NCBI RefSeq assembly: GCF_020667845.1 | Contig: NZ_JAFMPQ010000049.1 | Location: 1-32,171, forward strand | Source: Cognatishimia sp. F0-27 | GTDB taxonomy: Bacteria > Pseudomonadota > Alphaproteobacteria > Rhodobacterales > Rhodobacteraceae | Length of the DNA stretch: 32,171 nucleotides | Direction: 5' to 3' | Part shown: piece by piece, positions 1 to 7,542 of the stretch | How the letters are laid out: every line of letters begins with the position of its first letter | How positions within the stretch are numbered: the first letter of the stretch is position 1 | Notes under the pieces: generated by a model | The model's input: the letters and a program-made list of their open reading frames with translations, nothing else | Told to the model about the DNA's origin: nothing | Databases searched by the model: none | Made by a program: the position numbers and the translations under genes

Positions 1-106
1 GCGCGAGGCGGGCCGGGTCCGGCGCTCTGCGCGAGGCGGGCCGGGTCCGGCGCTCTGCGCGAGGCGGGCCGGGTCCGGCGCTCTGCGCGAGGCGGACGGG
101 TCCGGC
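1..106. repeat. 28-bp tandem repeat, 3 full copies plus a degenerate fourth
   Basis: Three identical 28-bp units occupy 1-28, 29-56 and 57-84. Each begins GCGCGAGGCGG and ends GGCGCTCT. A fourth copy (85-106) has lost two bases and its end. The unit contains CCGGGTCCGG, which can self-pair. The array is cut by the left edge of the window, so the true copy number is unknown. It lies just beyond the 3' end of rnpB, and I see no reading frame in it. Confidence 0.93.
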
Positions 107-140
107 CCGACGAGCCGCTCCGACTCTTCTCCGAACAAGC

Positions 141-556
141 AAGGCGTGGAAGGCCTGTAAGCCGGATTCTGTTCACGGCGGGTTCCCCCACCGATCGACG
201 ACCATTCATCTTGGCCACCGGTCGCCCGGCGGCTCGTGCTGCCAACCCGGATGCCTGGGGCTGAAGCGGCCCTGCGGCGATATCCCCGAAAGGATCAGCC
301 CGCGCGGCATCCCTATTTGGCATTGCTCCCGGTGGGGCTTGCCATGCCGGCCCTGTTGCCAGGGCCGCGGTGGGCTCTTACCCCACCGTTTCACCTTTCC
401 CTGATCCGAGGACCGGGCAGTTTGTTTTCTGTGGCGCTATCCGTCAGGTTGCCCTGCCCGGGCGTTACCCGGCACCGGCGCTTCAGCGAGTCCGGACTTT
501 CCTCTCCCGGAGGCGCACCCCCGAGAGCGGCCGTCCAGCCTTCCACGCGACCGCGG
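141..556 (-). ncRNA. rnpB: RNase P RNA (bacterial type A)
   Basis: This is the catalytic RNA of RNase P, which removes 5' leaders from pre-tRNAs. Read on the minus strand, the 5' part carries the universal GAGGAAAGTCCGGACT block (about 485-515) and the 3' part carries the conserved ACAGAATCCGGCTTA block (about 157-175). The outermost stem is visible: GCGTGGAAGGC near the 5' end pairs with GCCTTCCACGC near the 3' end (about 142-153). The length of roughly 410 nt fits alphaproteobacterial examples. The exact ends are estimated from this stem. Open reading frames across this stretch are spurious. Confidence 0.95.
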
Positions 557-623
557 GCTTAGGCGCTTGCGCAGGCCCCGTCAATCTCCAAGCGAGGCCA
601 CATGCGTGACACCGCATCGTCGC

Positions 624-1334
624 TCAGCGCAACACCAATGGCTGCGCCATCCAGTCGCGCAACGCCATCGCCACCGCTTCCGGTGCCTCGAGCGCTGGAA
701 AGTGTCCTGCCTCTTCGATCACCTGCAACTGTGCGCCGGGGATAAGCTCCGCCATGAAGCTGTGGCGCTTGAGCGGCACGATCGGGTCCTGCCCGCCGCA
801 CAGAACAAGCGTTGGCACGGCGATCTTGCGCAAGGTCGTCACCTGATCCCGGCGCCGCTGCAAGGCGCGCATCTGTCGAACAAAGACCTCCGGGCCCAAC
901 ACCGCCGCCATGTCCGCGACCAGCTCGAGAATCTCGTGGCGCGGCGCGTCCACGCCCAGCGCCTCCGGCGGGATCTCCTCGCGCATCACCTCCGCCAACC
1001 GCCCGGCACGCACGCGCACAATGAGCGGATCGCGCGCAGCAGCCTCCTGCGGCGTATCGGCAAGCGGCGACGCATGCATCAGGCACAAGCGCGCAACCCG
1101 ATCCGGCGCGCGGCGCTGCACCTCCATTGCCACAACCGCGCCAATGCCATGCCCCACGAGGGCCGCGCGGCGCGGCAGCACATCGAGCAAGCCCGAGGCG
1201 ATCTCCTCGATCCGTTCGCCTTCTGTCATCGGCCCCACCATCACCGCAGTGTCGCGGGACAGGTCTGCCAGCTGCGGACCAAAGGCCCGCGCGTCACTCA
1301 TCATCCCCGGCAGAAAAACCAAAGGTTCGCGCAT
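624..1334 (-). CDS. alpha/beta-fold hydrolase homologue lacking the nucleophile serine
   Basis: A 236-residue alpha/beta-hydrolase-fold protein with no signal peptide, so probably cytosolic. The family signals are an N-terminal VFLPGMM oxyanion region, the nucleophile-elbow strand near residues 58-66, an acid loop GGQDPIVP near 184 and a late histidine in EAGHFPALE. The elbow reads GHGIG at 61-65 instead of GxSxG: residue 63 is Gly (GGC, bases 1146-1148), one substitution from Ser (AGC). It may therefore be catalytically dead, use another mechanism, or be a binding protein. A GGGTGGA stretch precedes the ATG. It lies between rnpB and the LysM genes with no operon partner. The fold is secure; the substrate is unknown. 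Confidence 0.85.
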   Translation of the reverse strand: MREPLVFLPGMMSDARAFGPQLADLSRDTAVMVGPMTEGERIEEIASGLLDVLPRRAALVGHGIGAVVAMEVQRRAPDRVARLCLMHASPLADTPQEAAARDPLIVRVRAGRLAEVMREEIPPEALGVDAPRHEILELVADMAAVLGPEVFVRQMRALQRRRDQVTTLRKIAVPTLVLCGGQDPIVPLKRHSFMAELIPGAQLQVIEEAGHFPALEAPEAVAMALRDWMAQPLVLR

Positions 1335-1701
1335 GTTCCACCCAACTCAATTGCTCCAGGCGCAGCGTCTCGCGCCGCGCCAGGCGTATAAACAAAAGCG
1401 CCCCCCGGCAGCGCTCGCCGCGACCCTAACAGACCGCACCGGCATGAAAAGACCTGCCCGTTAAAGGCTTCAGCTATCGGCGATTTCCCGTGCAGCATGC
1501 CGATCGAAAGGGCGGGACCGGATAGCGGGCTGACCCCCTTCCCGGCCAAAACGACGCGCGCCCGGAGCGCACGGAGGCACAGGCGAGGCCGTGTCCTATC
1601 ATGATGCATGCGCCGGATATCGGTGTCCGGCACACCGATCTGTCAGTGTGTCCGGAACCTGAAGGGCACGCCATGTGCCGCGGCTTCCTTTTGCTCCCCG
1701 G
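1335..1701. other. 367-bp intergenic region with one perfect hairpin
   Basis: No convincing gene is present. The only structure seen is ATCGGTGT (1619-1626), a 5-nt loop, and ACACCGAT (1632-1639), a perfect 8-bp stem about 65-80 nt past the stop of the LysM gene transcribed leftward. There is no T-run on either strand, so it is at best a Rho-type or processing hairpin. Two copies of GTGTCCGG flank the right arm. Confidence 0.5.
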
Positions 1702-2772
1702 TCAGCTGCCCTGCATCCGTTCCCAGAACAGATCGAGATGTTTCGAAACGATCTGTCCGTATCGCTCGGACGCCTTGAGCGCAGCCAGACCGGCATTCAA
1801 CCGATAAAGATGTGCCGTGCCGCGCCAATGCGTCTTGGAGATCACCACATGCAACCCTTCGACGGACAGCGGGCGCTCGAGCGGGCGCACCTTATCGGAA
1901 AGGTTCAGCCGGTTCATCGCATCCGCCCCGTCAAACAGGGAGACGCTCACCGCGTCCACCGTTCCAGCCATCAGTGCTTCGAAACAGGCATCGGCGTTGG
2001 CCACCCGCTCCAACGTGACAGCACCGCTCGTGAGCCAGCCACGCCCGGCGCGGTCAAGATCGTGGGTGAAATGCCCCTCCGGGCGACACAGCCGTTTTCC
2101 GACCACATCCGCATCGCTGTCGAAGGCAAATCCGTCGCCGGTGCGCACGAAAAGCAGCACAAGAACCTCGACTACCGGATCAGAGAAGTGGAACTGGACG
2201 CAATGCGGATGATCCGGCGTGCCGGCGCAATCGGGCTTCACCCATGGGAAGCCCATGTCGAGCGTTCCGTCCGACAAGGTGGGAAACAGATGTCGGGACC
2301 AATTGTCATCCCAGACGATCTCATAATCGACCGGGTTCGGCGTCGCTTCGAAAGCCGCATTCACAAGCTCGGTGACCATGCCTTCGCCGGGCCAGTCGCG
2401 ATCCGTGAACGGAGCCTTGCCCGAACCCGTGAGCAGGGCAAGCTCAACATCCGGACGCATAATGGGTTCTGGCTTTGCAACCGCTTCGACACCGGGCGGG
2501 CACGGGATCTCCAGCGCGTCACCCGGGTTCACCTGAAACACCTGCGCCTTCAACAGATCCTCATTTGCGTAATACAGCAGCGTCCATTTCTCCGGATCGC
2601 CATAGATCGCCTCTGCGATGGTAAAGACCGTTTCACCGTCGCTGACGGCGTGCGTGTAGCCGCAGTTTTGCGCCGCGGCGCGATCAGCGGCAAAGACCGC
2701 AAAACCGAGACACATGACACCCAGTTGCGCGAGCGCGCGCACGCGCCTCCGAACCCCTCTTCCCGAGGTCAT
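1702..2772 (-). CDS. Secreted LysM domain plus periplasmic solute-binding-like protein (copy 1)
   Basis: From the preferred start this is a 356-residue exported protein. It has a twin-basic n-region and hydrophobic signal peptide (about 1-35), a LysM domain (about 39-91, THAVSDGETVFTIAEAIYG) bracketed by C37 and C91, and then a domain resembling family-3 extracellular solute-binding proteins to the C terminus. LysM binds peptidoglycan, so the protein may tether a ligand-binding module in the periplasm. No permease genes are nearby. A start at 2886 is also possible: it has GGAAGG upstream and sits one base after the preceding stop. It would, however, add 38 residues before the signal peptide. 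The 2772 start has GGGGGC just upstream. It is a tandem paralogue of the gene at 2888-4030. Confidence 0.82.
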   Translation of the reverse strand: MTSGRGVRRRVRALAQLGVMCLGFAVFAADRAAAQNCGYTHAVSDGETVFTIAEAIYGDPEKWTLLYYANEDLLKAQVFQVNPGDALEIPCPPGVEAVAKPEPIMRPDVELALLTGSGKAPFTDRDWPGEGMVTELVNAAFEATPNPVDYEIVWDDNWSRHLFPTLSDGTLDMGFPWVKPDCAGTPDHPHCVQFHFSDPVVEVLVLLFVRTGDGFAFDSDADVVGKRLCRPEGHFTHDLDRAGRGWLTSGAVTLERVANADACFEALMAGTVDAVSVSLFDGADAMNRLNLSDKVRPLERPLSVEGLHVVISKTHWRGTAHLYRLNAGLAALKASERYGQIVSKHLDLFWERMQGS

Positions 2773-2887
2773 CGCGCCCCCACGCATGGTGGCCGGTGCA
2801 GGCAGGGCGGCGGATCCGCCCTGTGCAACCGGGACCGGCCGGTCGGCTCGGCCGGTCAACCGGGCCGCGTGATGCGCCCGGCCCATC

Positions 2888-4030
2888 TCAGAGGCCTTCC
2901 CAGATACTGGACATGTGCTGATCGAGCACGGTCAGGTATTCGCCGCTTTGGCGGATCCGCGCCAATCCCCTGTCAAAGGCCGCGATCATCTCTTCGGCAT
3001 TGGGGTTCGACCGGTGCGCAACCGCGTGCAACCCCTCGATGGCCAACGGGCGGCCAAGCTGCAAGGACACCGCGTCCGAAAGACCCATGTCCTTGAGCAC
3101 CACGCGGCCGGTGAACTCGTTCATCGCCACGGCGTCGACAACGCCGTCGTGCAGACGATTGAAGCAATCCTCCGCCCGTTCGGGCTGTTGCAACCGCGCG
3201 CCGGCCCGCGCGAGGTAATCCGCACCCTGACCATAGCGTGCCTGCGTGTCGTGACCCAGCGGCGCGCAGACCCGCAAACCGGCAAGATCGGTGGGGGCCC
3301 GATAGGTGATGGGGCGGTCCTTCGCGGTGAACAGCACCACGAGCATTTCGAACATCTGCTCCGAATAGAGGTAGTCCGTGCAAACGGCCGCGGTCGACTG
3401 TGCGTCGCAATCGGGTTTGCGCCACGGGAAAGCGAGATCGGCCATGCCTTCGCTCAGCATCGGATCGAGATGCGCGCGCCGATCATTGACCCAGAAAAAT
3501 TCGTGCTCGGCGATGCCGTCAGAGGCCACCAATGCACGGTTGACGATATCGGTGATCAGGCCGGAACTCATCAGCAGGCGATTGGTGAAGGGGCGAAAAT
3601 CGTCCGCCGCGAGCAGCCGCACGCGCATACCCTGTGGCGGAGCGGAGAGAATCGACGCCGTGCGCGTCACCGCCTCATCGGCTGGCGCCGGAACGACAGC
3701 CGGGGCCGCCGGGCGTGGCGCAGGCGCCACCGCTTCACGCACAACCGGTGTCGGAGCGCCGGTGCCGCCCAGTCCGACGGGCAAACCCTCGATGCATGGC
3801 ATCCGGTAGGTCTGGCCCACCCGGATCGAATCCGGGCTGGCGATGATCTCCGCATTGGAGCGGTAGATGACCGTCCAGCGCGCCGCGTTCTGATAGAGCC
3901 GGTCCGCGATCAACGACAGCGTATCGCCGCGTTTGACCGTGTAATATCCACCGCAATCCTGTTGTGCCTGAACCGATAATGTTCCTGCCATGAGCGCCGC
4001 CGCAGCCAGCGCACCCGCGCGTTTCAACAT
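2888..4030 (-). CDS. Secreted LysM domain plus periplasmic solute-binding-like protein (copy 2)
   Basis: A 380-residue protein with a clear signal peptide (about 1-22, cleavage near VQAQ) and a LysM domain at about 29-79 (YTVKRGDTLSLIADRLY) flanked by C26 and C79, probably a disulphide. A Pro/Ala-rich linker follows (about 90-125), then a solute-binding-protein-like domain. It shares domain order, the bracketing cysteines and an FPWxKPDC segment with the downstream copy, so the pair arose by duplication. Both are probably cotranscribed, since the next possible ATG follows the TGA by one base. The ligand is unknown. Without transporter genes, uptake cannot be assumed; sensing or cell-wall-associated scavenging is equally possible. 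Confidence 0.86.
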   Translation of the reverse strand: MLKRAGALAAAALMAGTLSVQAQQDCGGYYTVKRGDTLSLIADRLYQNAARWTVIYRSNAEIIASPDSIRVGQTYRMPCIEGLPVGLGGTGAPTPVVREAVAPAPRPAAPAVVPAPADEAVTRTASILSAPPQGMRVRLLAADDFRPFTNRLLMSSGLITDIVNRALVASDGIAEHEFFWVNDRRAHLDPMLSEGMADLAFPWRKPDCDAQSTAAVCTDYLYSEQMFEMLVVLFTAKDRPITYRAPTDLAGLRVCAPLGHDTQARYGQGADYLARAGARLQQPERAEDCFNRLHDGVVDAVAMNEFTGRVVLKDMGLSDAVSLQLGRPLAIEGLHAVAHRSNPNAEEMIAAFDRGLARIRQSGEYLTVLDQHMSSIWEGL

Positions 4031-4059
4031 GCCTGATCCCCCTCGATGATCTTTGGCAA

Positions 4060-4088
4060 AATCATGCCGATCTAGTGGCTGGGGTCAA
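4060..4088 (-). promoter_or_regulatory. Candidate sigma-70 promoter for the LysM pair
   Basis: On the minus strand, TTGACC (4083-4088) is followed after 17 bp by ATGATT (4060-4065), about 30 bp before the ATG at 4030. The -35 box is good and the -10 box is weak. A GGGGGAT ribosome-binding site lies between this and the start. Confidence 0.35.
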
Positions 4089-4215
4089 CAAAAACACAAC
4101 GCATAGTAGCGCGCTCTAGGCAAAACAGCGGGTTGCCCTCTCATTTTGGTGCACGATAGGCGCATCTTTGACAGCCCGTTGCATATTGGCGGGACTTATC
4201 CACAGAATCGCGCGC

Positions 4216-5175
4216 TCAGCCTGTCTTGGCCGCGATCTGCATCCAGATGGCCGACTCGTCAATCAGGCTCCATTCGCGACGCAACCCCCGGGGCCCGAAC
4301 TCCGCATGGCTCAGCCCCATCACGTGCACCTCCGCCCCCGTGGGCGCACCGAACAAGCCCCACCCGTCATGGCGTCCGGTGAGCGACCAACGCAGCGCGG
4401 CGCGCGGCGGCAAAAGTGGCTCCTCGATCCCGATCCGGTGATGCACCGCGAAGTCCGCCGAGGGAAACGAGGCGCGCAGCCCGAGCCAGAACGCCTCTGC
4501 CGACTCCGGCCCAAAACCGGGCTCCCCGCCGGCATAATGCAGCGCGCAGGCGCGGTCATACTGTTCCGGGATCGCGGAAAACCCGCCGAGCATGACCCGT
4601 TCGAGAAGCTCGGAAAAGGCCATGCACCACTGGTTTGCCGTGCCCGTGCCCGTGTAAGGCCCCTGCACATCGCGTGCCGGGGTGAATGGTTGGGTCTCCG
4701 GATCGAGCCGCGCGAGTTGTTCGCCGGCCCAAACGCGCGGATCGACCCCGATCTGGCGCAGGATCGCGCCGGTATCGCGCACCTGCCAGACATCGGAAAT
4801 CCGCTCGGCCTTGGCATAGCGATCCGCCATCACGCGGAAGCGCACCGGCGCCCCCGACGGCGCCCCGTAGAGCCCGCCGCCTCTATGGCGGGCAAAGCCC
4901 ATGGCACGCTCCGAGCCCAGCATCCCCACCTGCGCGCCACCGGACCACATGACGTCCTCGATCCGCAGGGACAGGTCCGGAAACGCCGCAATCTGACCCA
5001 GCACATCCGCACCGATCCCCGCAGGCCCAAAGCCAAGCCCGCCCGCGTCTCGGAGGATGACCTGCGGGTGGTAATGGGTGGCCAGCGCCGCATCGAGCGC
5101 GCGGGCTTCCCATACCGCGCCGTTCACCTTGGCCAGAAATCCGGCAAAATCCGCGCCTCTGCTGTCAAAGGCCAT
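4216..5175 (-). CDS. SnoaL/ester-cyclase-like protein with two NTF2-type domains
   Basis: About 319 residues with no signal peptide. The N-terminal half (FAGFLAKVNGAVW, then DAALATHYHPQVILRDAGG) and the C-terminal half (FSELLERVMLGGF, then YDRACALHYAGG) show the same pattern of a helix followed by a conserved His/Tyr. This indicates two SnoaL-like (NTF2 superfamily) folds in one chain. The family includes polyketide cyclases and many proteins of unknown function, so no substrate is assigned. The second of two adjacent ATGs was chosen because AGGA then lies 5 nt upstream; starting at 5178 would add one Met. It is flanked by about 185 and 290 bp without genes, so it is probably monocistronic. 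Confidence 0.75.
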   Translation of the reverse strand: MAFDSRGADFAGFLAKVNGAVWEARALDAALATHYHPQVILRDAGGLGFGPAGIGADVLGQIAAFPDLSLRIEDVMWSGGAQVGMLGSERAMGFARHRGGGLYGAPSGAPVRFRVMADRYAKAERISDVWQVRDTGAILRQIGVDPRVWAGEQLARLDPETQPFTPARDVQGPYTGTGTANQWCMAFSELLERVMLGGFSAIPEQYDRACALHYAGGEPGFGPESAEAFWLGLRASFPSADFAVHHRIGIEEPLLPPRAALRWSLTGRHDGWGLFGAPTGAEVHVMGLSHAEFGPRGLRREWSLIDESAIWMQIAAKTG

Positions 5176-5464
5176 CATGGTCCTGCCGCCCCGGCCCGGC
5201 GCTGCGCGATGGCACCTTCGCTGCCCTGCGCGCACCACCCACCGGCGGGCCATGGCCGTGTCGCTCTTACCATCACTCCATCCACCGCATCCCGCTCGCT
5301 TGCTTAACCAAGCCCGGTCAAATCCCGCAATTCGTCGTCACTCCCGCCGGTCAAGGCGTTGATCCGTCGACTGCTCCCTGAGCAAAAATGGCTAATATTT
5401 CTTTAAACTTCGTAAACACGGATCGTCTCGGCCCTGCAGGATGCGGGGCGCGCACAGGCGGCGC

Positions 5465-6094
5465 TCAAACCGGAAGGAGCAGACCCCGGAAGGTCGGAAA
5501 ATCCGCGTAGCGCGCCGCACGGGTGGTCTTGTCCTCTTGCGGACACCCGCCTGCGCGCAACAAGGTCCCCTTGGGCGCGATATAGCTGTCGATGCGCCGC
5601 TGCGGGTCTGGCCGCCAGGCGATATTGAAGGCGCAGAGTTTGGGAAAAAACCAGATCTCCGAATAGTCCAGATGGTCATGCATCCACCACGCCAGATCGC
5701 GCCAGTCGCGCCCCTGCGCGTAGCGCTCCGCAAACCACGGGATCACCACTGACGCCCCGGCAACCGGCACATCCGGCAAATCCCAGATATGGCATTCCAG
5801 CGGGTAATCGTTGCGCGCGCAGTTCAACTTCCGGGCATTGCCGAACGCGTTCAACGTCGCCGAGCGATAGCCCGAGCGCACGAATATCCGCCCGAACGTC
5901 TCCTCAAGCGGATCGAGCAAAGCCGTCGCAAAGGCCCGCCCGCGCTCCAGTGCCAGATCCGGGTGATCGGGGATGTTGGGCACCGCGTGGATGTTGCCAA
6001 TCTCCGAATAGAGGAATTCACGCATCCAGAAATGGCGGCTCAACCGTTCACGCCCCAGCGTTTCCAGCGACCACATGCTGCGCGGTCGGCGCAT
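5465..6094 (-). CDS. Peptidase M15-like (D-Ala-D-Ala carboxypeptidase fold) protein
   Basis: A 209-residue protein. Residues about 72-110 match the M15_3 pattern, SGYRS followed by LN and later His and Asp (H102, D105). This fold hydrolyses cell-wall peptide bonds with a zinc ion. The usual third ligand in a WxH motif near the C terminus is not seen: the matching place reads FNIAW (156-160). The protein may therefore be divergent or inactive. No signal peptide is obvious (MRRPRSMW), so a cytosolic or phage-like role is possible. AGGGAGG lies 7 nt before the chosen ATG. Its neighbours are unrelated single genes. Fold assignment is moderate; activity is unproven. Confidence 0.6.
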   Translation of the reverse strand: MRRPRSMWSLETLGRERLSRHFWMREFLYSEIGNIHAVPNIPDHPDLALERGRAFATALLDPLEETFGRIFVRSGYRSATLNAFGNARKLNCARNDYPLECHIWDLPDVPVAGASVVIPWFAERYAQGRDWRDLAWWMHDHLDYSEIWFFPKLCAFNIAWRPDPQRRIDSYIAPKGTLLRAGGCPQEDKTTRAARYADFPTFRGLLLPV

Positions 6095-6416
6095 GGCGGA
6101 CCCTCCCTTCAGACTATGGTGCCGTGCGTGGCGCCGTTCCGCCGCCCGGCGCGCGCGACCGATCCCGCGTCGGCCATTGCGTCATCGCCCCGCTGCGTCG
6201 GTGCACGCCTGCATGGCGGTCCCGGCAAACCAAACAGCAGAGGACGGGGCGTGCCGAGCGGAGCGCGCCCGCCTGGCTGCGTTCAGAGAACCATAGAAGA
6301 TCTCTCGCGCATTCAAAACCGCCGATCGATCTGCGGTCCCGCCCGCATCGCAGGCCGAACGTGTAAGGCCGCCGCCTAAAGCGCTTGGAAATACTGTGAA
6401 AAACCAGCTTTTTTGC
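6095..6416. other. 322-bp intergenic region, nothing recognised
   Basis: This lies between two minus-strand genes. It presumably carries the promoter of the M15-like gene and the end of the hydrolase transcript. The only feature is a short AAAAA/TTTTT stem at about 6398-6413, too weak to call a terminator. No RNA gene or conserved frame was seen. Confidence 0.4.
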
Positions 6417-7160
6417 CTAGAGATCCGCGATAAGATCCGCGACCGTCTTTTCGAGATGCGCCAGGCATTCGGGCGAGGAAAACCGATGATCTCCGTTCTT
6501 GACCAGCGTCAGTGTCAGGTCCGGGCTTTCGATCCGATCGAACAGCGCCAACGCAGTGTCGCGCGTCACGGCCTCATCCTCGGAGCCCTGCATCAGCCGC
6601 ACGGGCCAGTCCATCGGCAAGCGGTCCCGCAGCACCAGATGCCGCCGCCCATCCTCGATCACCTTGCGTGTGACCACGTAGGGGTCTTCGTGCGGCGATG
6701 GCATGATGAGTTGCCCCTCCTCCATCACCTGGCGGCGCTGCGCCTCCGAGAAGCTGGCCCAGAACCCGTCTTCGGTGAAATCCGGTGCCGCGGCGATCCC
6801 GACAAAAGCCTTCAGCCGCATGCGCTGCGACAATAGACAGGCGACCCAACCGCCCATGGACGAGCCGACCAGAACCACCGGCGTATCGCAGACCGCACGG
6901 ATCACGGCCTCCGCGTCATCGGTCCAATCCCCGATACAGCCTTCCTCGAAAACACCGCCAGAGGCGCCATGTCCGGCGTAATCCAGCCGCAAGAACGCAC
7001 GCCCTTCGCGCCGCGCCCAGGCTTCAAGATGCACAACCTTCGTCCCACCCATGTCAGAGCGGTATCCTGGCAGGAATACGATGCATGGGCCGCGCCCTTC
7101 GGTCTTGGCATAAGCCAGACGGTCACCGCGCGGTCCTTCCATATATGAAATTTCGCTCAT
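6417..7160 (-). CDS. Alpha/beta hydrolase (ABHD10-like serine esterase)
   Basis: A 247-residue cytosolic hydrolase. The triad is readable: the nucleophile S101 in GSSMGG, D195 in QGSEDEAV and H225 in NGDHRFS. The LDYAGHGASGG segment (59-69) and the N-terminal FLPGYRSDMGGTK are typical of the ABHD10/palmitoyl-thioesterase-like branch, so an ester or thioester substrate is likely. The ATG at 7160 is preferred because GAAGG lies 8 nt upstream; an upstream TTG at 7175 is an alternative. It is divergent from thrS across 382 bp. Unlike the hydrolase at 624-1334, its catalytic residues are intact. The specific substrate is not predicted. Confidence 0.85.
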   Translation of the reverse strand: MSEISYMEGPRGDRLAYAKTEGRGPCIVFLPGYRSDMGGTKVVHLEAWARREGRAFLRLDYAGHGASGGVFEEGCIGDWTDDAEAVIRAVCDTPVVLVGSSMGGWVACLLSQRMRLKAFVGIAAAPDFTEDGFWASFSEAQRRQVMEEGQLIMPSPHEDPYVVTRKVIEDGRRHLVLRDRLPMDWPVRLMQGSEDEAVTRDTALALFDRIESPDLTLTLVKNGDHRFSSPECLAHLEKTVADLIADL

Positions 7161-7542
7161 CGCCCCTGCCTTCAATGTCTCCCCATGCGCAACGCTCCGA
7201 CCGTCACGGGCGGCACACGGTCAAATGTTTTGCACCTGCATCGTAAACCGCGAACGGGATGTCAATTCAATGCGGGCATTCTGACGCGGACGGTGGCGAA
7301 TATGACTCGCCCCTGCCCGGCCACCCCCCCCGCTGCCGTCGGTCCGGCCCCGTTTGCACCGTGGGTCTCCGGCAAGAGAGACGCGCGCATCGCTAGGCAC
7401 GGACTTGACACACGCGCGGACCGGGCGCACAAGGCGCACGGCTCTGCGCGCGTCGCTTGGCCCGTGACGCCATATTTGGCGTCGGACATAACCCGCAACC
7501 GGGCGTTCCGTGGGCGCCAAACCGACGAGGAGTTCTGCCGCT
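7161..7542. other. 382-bp divergent control region upstream of thrS with a palindrome
   Basis: No gene was seen. GACGCCA (7466-7472), a TATT loop and TGGCGTC (7477-7483) form a perfect 18-bp inverted repeat about 60 bp before the thrS start. It could be an operator or a leader hairpin. A TTGACA at 7405-7410 has no good -10 at the right distance. GAGGAG about 10 nt before the ATG at 7543 supports that start over an in-frame GTG at 7510. Confidence 0.5.

Noticed and set aside
1-106. CRISPR array at the left edge
   Set aside because: The units are directly abutting with no spacers, so it is a plain tandem repeat.
559-1391. Several open frames on both strands across the first hydrolase gene
   Set aside because: Only the minus-strand 236-residue frame has family motifs. 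The others are low-complexity Arg/Ala/Pro translations caused by high GC.
7405-7433. TTGACA as a -35 box for thrS
   Set aside because: The hexamer 17 bp downstream (CACAAG) is not a credible -10, so no promoter was called.
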